The notes: generated by a model not told the origin, from the letters alone. Shown: positions 25,234 to 32,777, counted from the first letter of the stretch. The stretch is 39,678 nt of DNA from Sphingobium trunci (GCF_022664535.1 NZ_JAKUJY010000032.1:1-39678); one strand, 5' to 3'. Numbers and translations are program-made.

Positions 25234-26382
25234 TTGGGCGAACTCAGTGTCGACCGGACCTTGGCCGCTGCCGAGTCGCTCACCGGCCTCCATGATTGGG
25301 GCGGCGGCGGCTTTCGCGAAGGGCTGGAGCGCCTTTACGCCTCGATCATGGCGGAGGCGGGGATCGACCCCGACCGCTATCCCGGTATCGAGGGCAATCT
25401 GGCGTTCGTGCTCGGCAACCGGCTCAGGATCATCGAGGATCGCAAGCGGTTTCCGGGCATCGCCGAAGAGAAGATCGAGAAACCGGTTTTCGTCATGGGC
25501 CTGCCCCGGTCGGGCACCACGCTGCTTCAGGCGTTGCTGACCGCCGATCCGGGCGCGCGGGGCACGCTGCACTGGGAATTGCTCAACCCGTCGCCGCCGC
25601 CCGAAACGGCAAGCTATCACAGCGACGGGCGGATCACGCTGGCCGAAGCGCAGGTCGCGGGCATCTCGAAGGAACTGCTCAAAATCCATCCCTTCGACGC
25701 GCGCCTGCCGGAGGAATGTGGCCGCCTGTTCGACATGGAGGTGATGAATCAGGGGACGTTCGGCACCTATCAGGTGCCTTCCTATCTCCACTGGCTGCTC
25801 GCGCAGGATTTCAGAGATGCCTATCCCTGGCACAAGAAGTGCCTCCAGCATTTCCAGCATCGCCACCGCGGCACCCACTGGGTCTGCAAGTCGAACAAGC
25901 ATATGTTCACGATGGAACGGCTGTTCGAAACCTATCCGGACCTGCGATTGGTGTGGATACACCGCGATCCGGGCACGACGCTGGCCAGCCTGGCGAGCTT
26001 CATCTACAGGGCGCGCGGCAATCTGAAGCCGGACACCGACCCGCAGATGCTGGGCCGCGAATGGGCCTCGCTTCAGGAACTCGCGCTTCAGCGGGCGATG
26101 CTGTTCCGGGAACGGCTGCCCGACCAGCGCCAGATTTGCGACGTGCATTATGATGATGTGATGCGCGACCCGCTGGGGGCGGTGGAGCGTATCTACGCGC
26201 ATTTCGCCATGCCCTTCGACGAGACGACGCGCGCGGCGATCGGCGGATGGCTCAAGGCCAACCCGCAGGACAAGCATGGGCGGCACAGCTACGGCGCGGA
26301 GCGCTTCGGCCTCGACGCGCGCGTCCTGCGCGAACGCTTCGCACCCTATATCGAACGCTACGGCGTCAATGCGGCATTCTGA
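25234..26382 (+). CDS. PAPS-dependent sulfotransferase family protein (2)
   Basis: 382 residues with TTG start at 25234, chosen for the GGAGAGG ribosome site immediately upstream and the absence of a better start. P-loop-like GLPRSGTT at 89-96 binds the 5'-phosphosulfate; LVWIHRDPGTTLASLASF provides the 3'-phosphate site. WVCKSNKHMF corresponds to the WLLKTPDHLH segment in sulfotransferase 1, showing distant homology. First gene of the operon that continues with the amidohydrolase and two epimerase-like genes. Confidence 0.84.
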   Translation: MGELSVDRTLAAAESLTGLHDWGGGGFREGLERLYASIMAEAGIDPDRYPGIEGNLAFVLGNRLRIIEDRKRFPGIAEEKIEKPVFVMGLPRSGTTLLQALLTADPGARGTLHWELLNPSPPPETASYHSDGRITLAEAQVAGISKELLKIHPFDARLPEECGRLFDMEVMNQGTFGTYQVPSYLHWLLAQDFRDAYPWHKKCLQHFQHRHRGTHWVCKSNKHMFTMERLFETYPDLRLVWIHRDPGTTLASLASFIYRARGNLKPDTDPQMLGREWASLQELALQRAMLFRERLPDQRQICDVHYDDVMRDPLGAVERIYAHFAMPFDETTRAAIGGWLKANPQDKHGRHSYGAERFGLDARVLRERFAPYIERYGVNAAF

Positions 26383-26401
26383 ACTTTAGAGGAGTTTCGG
26401 C

Positions 26402-27700
26402 ATGAAGATGGACGATATGGTTCTAGTCAGCGTCGACGATCATGTCATCGAGCCGCGCGACATGTATGAAGGCCGCATGCCGGCCCGCTTCGCCGATCGC
26501 GCGCCCAAAGTGGTGCGCACGGCCAAGGGGCGCGACGTCTGGACCGTGGACGGCAAGCCATCGCCGATGATCGGCATGAACGCGGTCGCCGGTCGCCAGA
26601 AGCACGAATATGGCATGGAGGCGGGTTCCTATTCCGAAATGCGCGAGGCCGCATGGCATGTCGACCGGCGCATCGACGACATGAATGCGAACGGCGTGCT
26701 GGGGTCGCTCTGCTTTCCCAGTTTTCCTTCCTTCGCGGGCCGTGTGTTCATCGATCTTCCTGACAAGGATTATGCGCTGGCCTGCATTCAGGCCTATAAT
26801 GACTGGCATCTGGAAAGCTGGTGCGGCGCGCATTCTGATCGGCTGATCCCGCTGGCCCTGCTGCCGCTATGGGATGCGGAGCTTTCGGCGAAGGAAGTGC
26901 GGCGCATCCACGCCAAGGGCACCAACACCGTGACGATGCCGGACAATCCGGCCCAGATCGGCCTGCCCAGCATCCATGCGGAAAGCTGGGAGCCGCTGTG
27001 GAAGGCGATCGCCGATACCGACATGATGATTACCGCTCATATGGGCACCGGCAACGCCGCGCCCCATGCCTCGCCGGAAACGCCGATCGATTCGTGGATA
27101 TTGTCCATGCCCATCTCCATCGCCAATGCGGCGTCGGACTGGATTCACATGAAGATCTGGGAACGCTATCCCAATATGCGGATCACGCTGGCCGAAGGCG
27201 GCATCGGCTGGATTCCCTATTTCCTCGAACGCGCGGACATCACCCACGATCGGCATCATGAATGGACGCAGGCGAATTTCGGCGGAAAACTGCCAAGCGA
27301 AGTGTTCAAAAAGCATTTCGTCACCTGCTTCATCGAGGAACGGTTCGGGGTGCGCAACCTCGCCGATCTCAACGAGGATATGGTGACGTGGGAATGCGAC
27401 TATCCGCATGCCGACACCACCTGGCCCCGTGCTCCCGAAGTGTTGTGGGAGGCGGTTCACGATCTGCCCGACGCCACCCTGAACAAGATCACGCATCTGA
27501 ATGCGATGCGCGAATATAAGTTCGATCCCTTCGCCACCCGCAAACGGGAGGAGAGCACGGTCGGCGCGCTTCGGGCGCTGGCGCGCGATGTCGACGTCAC
27601 GCCACGCGACATGGGTGGCGTGACGCCCGGCGATCCTTCGCGCCGGGTGACGTCCGGCGACGTGTCGCGGATGCTGGCTGAATCCCTGACAGGCGCATGA
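26402..27700 (+). CDS. Amidohydrolase-family protein (ACMSD-like, amidohydrolase 2)
   Basis: 432 residues, TIM-barrel metal enzyme. SVDDHVIEP (Asp12, His14) is the N-terminal metal motif, AHMGTG carries the barrel His, and WECDYPHADTTWP has the C-terminal metal-binding Asp region. The family covers hydrolases and non-oxidative decarboxylases; the DDHVIEP form is common in aromatic and steroid catabolic clusters. A GAGGAG-type site (AGAGGAG) precedes the ATG. The last ~45 residues (after FDPFATRKREE) form a Thr/Asp/Gly-rich tail (VTPRDMGGVTPGD, then RRVTSGDVSRML) that looks like an added extension and coincides with a strong DNA hairpin. Confidence 0.87.
   Translation: MKMDDMVLVSVDDHVIEPRDMYEGRMPARFADRAPKVVRTAKGRDVWTVDGKPSPMIGMNAVAGRQKHEYGMEAGSYSEMREAAWHVDRRIDDMNANGVLGSLCFPSFPSFAGRVFIDLPDKDYALACIQAYNDWHLESWCGAHSDRLIPLALLPLWDAELSAKEVRRIHAKGTNTVTMPDNPAQIGLPSIHAESWEPLWKAIADTDMMITAHMGTGNAAPHASPETPIDSWILSMPISIANAASDWIHMKIWERYPNMRITLAEGGIGWIPYFLERADITHDRHHEWTQANFGGKLPSEVFKKHFVTCFIEERFGVRNLADLNEDMVTWECDYPHADTTWPRAPEVLWEAVHDLPDATLNKITHLNAMREYKFDPFATRKREESTVGALRALARDVDVTPRDMGGVTPGDPSRRVTSGDVSRMLAESLTGA
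27595..27625. repeat. 11-base perfect inverted repeat inside the amidohydrolase 3' end
   Basis: CGTCACGCCAC and GTGGCGTGACG flank a 9-base loop. The stem is strong and lies about 75 bases before the amidohydrolase stop, inside the coding sequence. It could attenuate read-through into the epimerase-like genes or act as an mRNA stabiliser; no T-tract follows, so it is not a standard terminator. Confidence 0.6.
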
Positions 27701-27725
27701 GCCGCTATTCAAAGGAAACCCGCCC

Positions 27726-28649
27726 ATGCTGAACGGCAAGCGGATACTCGTGACCGGCGTCACCGGCGTTGGTCCCTTCCCGATCGCGAAGAAACTCGCG
27801 AAGGACAACGAAGTCTGGGGCGCCGCCCGCTTCAACGACCCCGCCATTCGCGCCGAGGCCGAAGCGGCAGGCATCCGTACGGTGCCCGTCGATCTGGCCT
27901 CGGGCGATCTGTCGGCATTGCCCGGCAATTTCGACTATGTGTTGCATTTTGCCTGGTGGCGCGGTCCCATCGACCGGCTGAACGAGGCGATCAGCATCAA
28001 TGTCGAAGGCGCGGGCTTCGTGCTGGAACATTGCCGCAAGGCGAAGGCGGCGCTCATCGTCTCCGGCATGGGCGTCTATGGCGCCAGGACCGACCCGTGG
28101 CATCTCTATCATGAGGATGATCCGATCGGCCGGGGCGCCACCGCCTATGCGGAAACCAGCCCCACTTGCAAGGTCGGGCTGGAAGCGGTGGCCCGCTATT
28201 GCGCCCGCGCCTTCGACCTGCCGGTCACGATCGCGCGGCTCAATACGGTTTTCGGCGTGCATGACGCCTATCATGGCAGCATGATAAAGCGCGCGCTGAA
28301 GGGGGAGGGCATGACCGCGCCGTGCGATCCCAACCCGCACAGCCCGATCCACAATGACGACATGGCCGACCAGATCGAGGCATTGCTCGACGCGGCGGCG
28401 GTGCCCGCGCTCATCACCAACTGGTGCGGCGATGAACTCATCACCACGCAGGATGCCGCGGCCCAGATCGAAAAGCTGACGGGGCGCCCCCTGCCGGTGA
28501 CGGTGCAGTCCTTTCCCGGCGCGCCGACCGGAACCGCCGCCGATCCCACCCGGCGGCGCTCGATCACCGGGCCGTGCAAGGTCAAGTTCGCGCCCGCGCT
28601 GGAGCGTCTGGTTCAGGACATCATGGACGCGCCCGCGCTGGCACGCTGA
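27726..28649 (+). CDS. Epimerase-like extended SDR (paralogue C), catalytic Tyr replaced
   Basis: 307 residues. Cofactor motif TGVTGVGPFP (10-19) lacks the third glycine at its usual position. Aligned on the conserved Lys149 (K..xEAVAR against KFAGEAVAR in paralogue D), the residue expected to be the catalytic Tyr is Ser145 (SPTCK); the nearest Tyr is Tyr141, eight residues before the Lys. The catalytic-serine segment reads VSGMGVY. The rest keeps the family pattern (FDYVLHFAWWRG, SPIHNDDMADQ, ITNWCGDE). This copy may be catalytically altered or a binding partner of paralogue D. Ribosome site AAAGGAAACC precedes the ATG; 25 bases after the amidohydrolase. Confidence 0.8.
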   Translation: MLNGKRILVTGVTGVGPFPIAKKLAKDNEVWGAARFNDPAIRAEAEAAGIRTVPVDLASGDLSALPGNFDYVLHFAWWRGPIDRLNEAISINVEGAGFVLEHCRKAKAALIVSGMGVYGARTDPWHLYHEDDPIGRGATAYAETSPTCKVGLEAVARYCARAFDLPVTIARLNTVFGVHDAYHGSMIKRALKGEGMTAPCDPNPHSPIHNDDMADQIEALLDAAAVPALITNWCGDELITTQDAAAQIEKLTGRPLPVTVQSFPGAPTGTAADPTRRRSITGPCKVKFAPALERLVQDIMDAPALAR

Positions 28650-28671
28650 ACATAACTCAGGAAGGAACAGG

Positions 28672-29631
28672 ATGCTCAAGGGTAAGAGAATCGCCATGAC
28701 TGGCCTCACCGGCCAGATCGGCAGCTCGGTCGCTGCGCTGCTGGCGCCCGGGAACGAGATTATCGGCCTCGCGCGCTACACGAAGCAAGGGTCTCTGGAA
28801 GCCGCCGAAAAGCTGGGCGTACAGGCCGTGAAATGCGATTATACCACCGGCGACTTTACCGGCGTGCCCGACGATGTCGACTATGTGCTGCACATCGCCG
28901 CCGACACATTTCCGGTCGATTTCGATACCGGCGTTCACCAGAACGGGGTGGGCACTGGCCTGCTGTTCAACCATTTCCGCAAGGCGAAATCCTGGATCTA
29001 CGTGTCCACCACCGGGGTCTATTGGGATCATCCCGACCCCTGGCATCGCTACAAGGAAACGGATCGTCTGGGCGGCAGCACGCGGATCACCAGCCGTTTT
29101 CCCTATGGGCCGACGAAATTCGCGGGCGAGGCGGTGGCGCGGACGCTTTCGGAAATCCATCAGGTTCCCGTCACCATCCCGCGCATGAACTGGTCCTATG
29201 GTGTGGGCGGCAATGGCGGCCTGCCCGGTGGCCTGATCTCGGCGGTCTATGAAGGGCGGCCGGTCAACATCAACCCGGATTGGGAAAATGTCGGCAGCCC
29301 GATCCACGAAAATGACTTTACCGGGCAATTGGAAGGCTTTTTCGATGCGGCGCAGATTGGCGGCAATATTGTCAACTGGGCGGGCGACGATCCGACCTCC
29401 GTCGAACGGCTGGTGCCCTGGATCGCGCAGGTGATAGGCAAGGATTACACATTCAACCAAACGCGGGAGGCGACATCCTATCCGCGTGCGACGGACAATG
29501 CCAAGCGTATCGCCATGGTGGGGCGATGCGCGGTGCCATGGCAGGAGGGATTGCGCCACCTGATCCGGCACCGCTATCCTGACCTTCAACTCCGCGACGC
29601 TGCCGATCCTGAACCGGGGCCCCACCGATAA
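28672..29631 (+). CDS. NAD-dependent epimerase/dehydratase-like extended SDR (paralogue D)
   Basis: 319 residues. TGLTGQIG at 10-17, VSTTGVY at 111-117, YGPTK (Tyr145, Lys149); all catalytic positions are intact. It resembles paralogues A and B (GLARYTKQGSLE against GLARYTREGSLE; DYVLHIAAD; IVNWAGDD) more than its neighbour C. The ATG follows AGGAAGGAACAGG, a good ribosome site. Last gene of the plus-strand operon and of the catabolic island; beyond it the sequence becomes AT-richer and contains an IS fragment. Confidence 0.83.
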   Translation: MLKGKRIAMTGLTGQIGSSVAALLAPGNEIIGLARYTKQGSLEAAEKLGVQAVKCDYTTGDFTGVPDDVDYVLHIAADTFPVDFDTGVHQNGVGTGLLFNHFRKAKSWIYVSTTGVYWDHPDPWHRYKETDRLGGSTRITSRFPYGPTKFAGEAVARTLSEIHQVPVTIPRMNWSYGVGGNGGLPGGLISAVYEGRPVNINPDWENVGSPIHENDFTGQLEGFFDAAQIGGNIVNWAGDDPTSVERLVPWIAQVIGKDYTFNQTREATSYPRATDNAKRIAMVGRCAVPWQEGLRHLIRHRYPDLQLRDAADPEPGPHR

Positions 29632-29896
29632 GGGATCTTGGGTGACAAGATGACAAAAAAACGGTGTCCTGAAGCCATCTTCGGACGGTTGTTCGATCTG
29701 AGATTTGATATTTTATTGCAGTTTTAAAATATTGCTTAAGATTGGAGGGGAAATGATAGCGAAATTCGTCAGGATTGGCCTTCTGGACGACGTTTTGCGG
29801 CGATGCGACCCCGTGCGTCATGCTGCCAAACTTCACCCATATTCGATTGGCCTTAACGTGGGGTTACGGCATCCGCTGGCAGCTTCCTCCATAAGG
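29632..29896. other. AT-rich gene-less junction stretch
   Basis: No gene is supported here. The first ~120 bases (to about 29755) are markedly AT-richer than either side (runs such as atattttattgcagtttt). A short frame beginning MIAKFVRIGLLDDVL at 29753 has a good GGAGGGG site but runs into the IS481-type fragment on the other strand and has no recognisable match. It may be the 5' remnant of a disrupted gene. Confidence 0.5.
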
Positions 29897-30088
29897 CGAG
29901 AGGACGGTGCTGCCGCGGTCCCTTGGCCCTATCGGCAGGTCTTCCACCGACTGCCGCTTGCGCCACTTCAAGACGGTCTTTTCGTTGATCCCGTATCGCT
30001 TCGCGAGGTTCGCGACCGAAGCTTGTGATCGCTGTAACTCGCCTCGAATGGCGTGCGTGGTCTTGGCGCTGCCGTGGAGAACCTGGCC
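29897..30088 (-). pseudogene. IS481-type transposase, N-terminal fragment
   Basis: Minus-strand translation gives GQVLHGSAKTTHAIRGELQ, then SQASVANLAKRYGINEKTV and LKWRKRQSVEDLPIGPRDRG ending near STVLS. This is the N-terminal helix-turn-helix region of an IS481-like transposase (the LAKRYGINxKTVxKWRKR pattern). The expected ATG is replaced by AGG and there is no other start before an upstream stop. The homology ends after about 64 residues, so the catalytic DDE domain is missing. No inverted terminal repeats were identified. It marks an old insertion/deletion between the catabolic island and the downstream region. Confidence 0.7.
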
Positions 30089-30118
30089 CCTAGCTCCCTC
30101 GCTGTGATAAGGTTAAAT

Positions 30119-30247
30119 CTACACCATCACATGCTGGGACTTAACACCTAATTCCAGTGCCGAACGCGCTTCTTCTACCGCACCTGGCACGGCAACCCCG
30201 TGCACGGTCGAGCCAGCCACGGCAATGGCTATAGCAAACAGCTTCAC
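30119..30247 (-). CDS. Small putative exported peptide ORF
   Basis: 42 residues from a GTG start with an excellent ribosome site (CGGAGG, 5 bases upstream). MKLFAIAIAVAGSTVHGVAV looks like a signal peptide, followed by about 22 residues (PGAVEEARSALELGVKSQHV). The start overlaps the stop of a 78-residue frame (30244-30480, TTG start) by GTGA, but that upstream frame has no recognised family. It may be an intact small exported peptide or the 5' end of a gene cut by the IS481-type event next to it. It does not look like a lasso precursor: no Thr at position -2 of a Gly with an acidic residue 7-9 further on. Confidence 0.3.
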   Translation of the reverse strand: MKLFAIAIAVAGSTVHGVAVPGAVEEARSALELGVKSQHVMV

Positions 30248-30600
30248 GAAAACCTCCGAACATTCATGCGGTCGGACCAATCTATCAGCGTGAAGCGTAA
30301 ATTGCTGGTGCCTTTCGGGGCATGTCGCATCCCGGACGCTTCCTTGTCATTCATGAGGCCTGATGTTTGCGCCAGATATTTGTGCATCAATATCATGGCC
30401 TGCCAGCGGTTGATCGACACCGCAATAACTTCTGTAGGCTGACGTTCGAGAACGATCGGGGGGGAGATTGCGTCCACCAAATATCGGATTCCTGTTGCTC
30501 ATATCCGTGTGGAAGGCGCATTCATGCCTAACGGTGCATATCCGTCGGGCAAGAGAGGGATTGGGGTGGATATTCAGAGGGATGTTGCTAGGTTGTTCCC
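30248..30600. other. Gene-poor stretch before the HEPN gene
   Basis: No confident gene. It contains a possible minus-strand frame (30244-30480, TTG start, weak AGGA site, no recognised family) and the likely promoter region of the plus-strand nucleotidyltransferase-HEPN gene. Overlapping plus-strand frames have no family pattern. Confidence 0.4.
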
Positions 30601-31533
30601 ATGCGGACCGGCCTCGACCATCTTCCCGCGCAGAAGCAGCGCGAACTGAATTATGTGGTTCAACTGATCTTCGAGGAGTTCGAGGATGCGACGGCCTTGG
30701 CCAAGCATCAGTGGAGAAAGCGCGGGCGGATCGAGAAGATCGTTCTCTATGGGAGCTACGCCCGCGGCGGCTGGGTGGACGAGCCACACACGGCCAAGGG
30801 CTACAAGTCCGACTTCGACTTGCTCATCATCGTCAACGACAAGAGGCTGATCGGGCGGGTCGACTACTGGCTCAAACTGGAGGACCGGCTGAACCGCGAA
30901 CTGGCCATCACCAAGACGCTCAGGACCCCAGTCAATTTCATCGTCCACACCTTGCAGGAGGTGAACGATGGCCTTGCGCACGGCCGCTATTTCTTCATGG
31001 ATGTGCGCCGTGACGGCATCGCGCTGTACGAGTTCGCCGACACCGAACTGCACGAGCCCAAGCCGAAGACGCCGGCGCAGGCGCTCGCCATGGCTCGGGA
31101 ATATTATGAGGAGTGGTTTCCAGCCGCACAGAAGCGCTTCGAAGGTGCGAAATTCTACATGGAGAAAGAATACAATAAGGACGCTGCGTTCGATCTCCAT
31201 CAGACCACCGAACGGCTATATCATGGCATCCTGCTGGTCGTGACCTTCTACACGCCCCATGTCCATAATATCGGCTTTCTCCGTACCCAGGCCGAACGGC
31301 TGGATCGTCGTCTGGTCAATATCTGGCCGCAGGACCGCAGGTTCGAGCAGGCCGCCTGGCAAAAGCTCAAGGAAGCCTATGTGAAGTCGCGCTATTCCAA
31401 ACATTACCCGATCGACAATGAACAACTGGCATGGCTTGCGGCCCGCGTGGAAGCGCTGGGCGCCGCCGTCCACACCATCTGCACCGAGCGCCTTGACGCC
31501 CTCGAACGGGAAGTCGCGCGGGAGGGATCGTGA
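30601..31533 (+). CDS. Nucleotidyltransferase-HEPN fusion protein
   Basis: 310 residues. N-terminal minimal nucleotidyltransferase domain: GSYARGGW (Gly51, Ser52) and SDFDLLIIV (Asp71, Asp73) form the polymerase-beta-like active site. The C-terminal half (from about 155) is a HEPN helical bundle with AFDLHQTTERLYHGILLV and a KSRYSKHYPI segment, the RX(n)H region linked to RNase activity or nucleotide modification in MNT-HEPN toxin-antitoxin pairs. Here both domains are in one polypeptide, so it is either a self-regulated toxin or a defence/stress enzyme. It stands alone between an IS fragment and a conjugation relic, typical of accessory DNA. The start matches the usual MRTxLDHLPxxKQREL beginning of the family. 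Confidence 0.85.
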   Translation: MRTGLDHLPAQKQRELNYVVQLIFEEFEDATALAKHQWRKRGRIEKIVLYGSYARGGWVDEPHTAKGYKSDFDLLIIVNDKRLIGRVDYWLKLEDRLNRELAITKTLRTPVNFIVHTLQEVNDGLAHGRYFFMDVRRDGIALYEFADTELHEPKPKTPAQALAMAREYYEEWFPAAQKRFEGAKFYMEKEYNKDAAFDLHQTTERLYHGILLVVTFYTPHVHNIGFLRTQAERLDRRLVNIWPQDRRFEQAAWQKLKEAYVKSRYSKHYPIDNEQLAWLAARVEALGAAVHTICTERLDALEREVAREGS

Positions 31534-31543
31534 CCCGAATGGG

Positions 31544-31563
31544 CCGGGCCGAAAGCGGCCCGG
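31544..31563. terminator. Hairpin after the HEPN gene
   Basis: CCGGGCCG-AAAG-CGGCCCGG is a perfect 8-base stem with a 4-base loop, 10 bases after the stop. A second, smaller stem (CGGCC-GAA-GGCCG) follows within 50 bases. There is no T-run, so a rho-independent terminator is uncertain, but the position between convergent genes fits transcription termination. Confidence 0.45.
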
Positions 31564-31626
31564 TCGCCGCCTCGCGATAGAGCCCGACGGCCGAAGGCCG
31601 GCCGCCCAGTGCCTTTCCTTCCCGGC

Positions 31627-31857
31627 TTATTTGCCGCGGAATTTCCTGAAGCGCTCCTTCGCGTCCGCTTCCTGCACCGCCAGATCAGCGTTCGTGCACT
31701 CGTCTCCGCGTACCGAACCATTGCTGCAACCGGCAACCACTTCACGGGCTTCATCCAGATGCGCCGCGAAATATTGCGTGCCGCGCGGCTCTGCTTTGCC
31801 GCAGGCAGCCAGCAATGACACCATGGTCAGTGCACCGGCGAGCGATGGATTTCTCAT
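31627..31857 (-). CDS. EexN-like entry-exclusion lipoprotein
   Basis: 76 residues. N-terminal MRNPSLAGALTMVSLLAACG is a lipoprotein signal with lipobox LAAC. The mature part shows the EexN pattern: a Tyr-Phe-x-x-His segment (QYFAAHLDEAREVV), then a Cys (GCSNG) and a second Cys with a following Asn-Ala pair (DECTNADLAVQEADAK). These small lipoproteins accompany trb/tra genes of conjugative elements and reduce redundant conjugation. The ATG at 31857 has a GGAG site 7 bases upstream. No other conjugation gene is seen, so it is an orphan relic or the edge of an excised element. The longer in-frame reading (to 32016) lacks the signal at its N-terminus and is rejected. Confidence 0.7.
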   Translation of the reverse strand: MRNPSLAGALTMVSLLAACGKAEPRGTQYFAAHLDEAREVVAGCSNGSVRGDECTNADLAVQEADAKERFRKFRGK

Positions 31858-32168
31858 GACAATACTCCAGTGTGCGGAACCTGACCGAGGCTCGGCCAAG
31901 ATTCCATAGACCTGATCGGCATTGCAACCGTCTTTTCTCCTCCCTCGGCTTCCCCTTGCCTTCCCGAAATGTTCCAGCCATGTTCGCGCTGCGGACTTTC
32001 TGGCCATTGTTCGCATTCAGAAGGCCAGGCATCAAGAACGCCCGTCCATGAGGGACAGGCGGCCGTACCGGGCAAAGGCGTCTGCAAAGAAGCCTGACGG
32101 CGGCACAGCGCTGGAAACGTGACGGGTCGAACCATTCGGCCTTCGCGTGCTGCTGCCCGGAAGCCGCC
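31858..32168. other. Gene-less stretch between EexN-like gene and sigma factor
   Basis: About 310 bases without a supported gene. It should hold the promoters of the EexN-like gene (minus) and of the sigma/FecR/TonB/isopeptidase operon (plus). Frames on both strands here have no family pattern. No lasso-precursor-like small ORF was recognised. Confidence 0.4.
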
Positions 32169-32777
32169 ATGTCCTCTTCCTATCCGCCTTTCATCGACGG
32201 CCGACCGCCGCGCTCGGTGTCGTCGGGTTGCCATAACAGTCCCGTGACGCCGTTCGGGCCGCCGGAGCCGGGCGAACTTTCGCCGACCGCAAGTCTTGAA
32301 GAGACGTTCCGGACCGAACGAGATCGCTTGCTGCGCTATCTTGGAAGGCGCGCGGGCCATGAAGCGGCTCCCGATCTTGTGCAGGAGGTCTTTGCGCGCG
32401 CCGCCAGCAGCCAGCAGGCGTCGCGGCTCGGCAGTCCGGCCGCCTTCGTGAAGCGCATCGCACGCAACCTCCTGATAGATCGGGCACGGCGCCGCGCTGC
32501 GAACAATGTGATCTTTTTCCCCCTGGATGAGCAACGTGACATGGCAACGCCCCCCGACCAGAGCTGGAGCATCGAGGCGGCGGACCTGCTGCGGCTCTAC
32601 GAGAAAGCGGTCAACGGCTTGCCGGAAAAGACACGGCGCGTGTTTCTGATGCATCGCGTTGAGGAACTGAGCTATCGGCAGATCCATGAACAATTGGGAA
32701 TCAGCATCGCGACCGTGGAATATCATATGATGAAGGCGTTGGCGCACATCGCCCGATCGGTGGATGCCGCACGATGA
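32169..32777 (+). CDS. ECF sigma factor (FecI-like)
   Basis: 202 residues. Region 2 is in ERDRLLRYLGRRAGHEAAPDLVQEVFARA, ending with FVKRIARNLLIDRARRR; region 4 is LPEKTRRVFLMHRVEELSYRQIHEQLGISIATVEYHMMKAL. The first ~42 residues are non-conserved and Pro-rich, and the ATG at 32169 lacks a clear ribosome site, so the true start may be internal (a GTG near 32244 is one candidate). Overlaps the FecR gene by ATGA. Directs transcription of the downstream receptor operon once released by FecR; a standard FecI/FecR/receptor surface-signalling arrangement. Confidence 0.9.
   Translation: MSSSYPPFIDGRPPRSVSSGCHNSPVTPFGPPEPGELSPTASLEETFRTERDRLLRYLGRRAGHEAAPDLVQEVFARAASSQQASRLGSPAAFVKRIARNLLIDRARRRAANNVIFFPLDEQRDMATPPDQSWSIEAADLLRLYEKAVNGLPEKTRRVFLMHRVEELSYRQIHEQLGISIATVEYHMMKALAHIARSVDAAR

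Noticed and set aside
29705..30028. 107-residue plus-strand frame after the last epimerase-like gene
   Set aside because: Its second half is antisense to the IS481-type fragment; only the first codons have a good ribosome site, so at most a remnant.
30119..30247. Small ORF considered as a lasso precursor
   Set aside because: No Thr at -2 before a Gly with Asp/Glu 7-9 residues on, and it lies 8 kb from the cyclase beyond an unrelated gene.
30347..30787. 146-residue minus-strand frame
   Set aside because: Overlaps the start of the HEPN gene, Arg/Ser-rich, no family pattern.
31564..31626. Repeated GC-rich stems as part of a repeat family
   Set aside because: Only two short, different stems are present and no second copy occurs in the window.
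31854..32747. 297-residue minus-strand frame opposite the sigma factor
   Set aside because: Antisense to clear ECF sigma regions 2 and 4.
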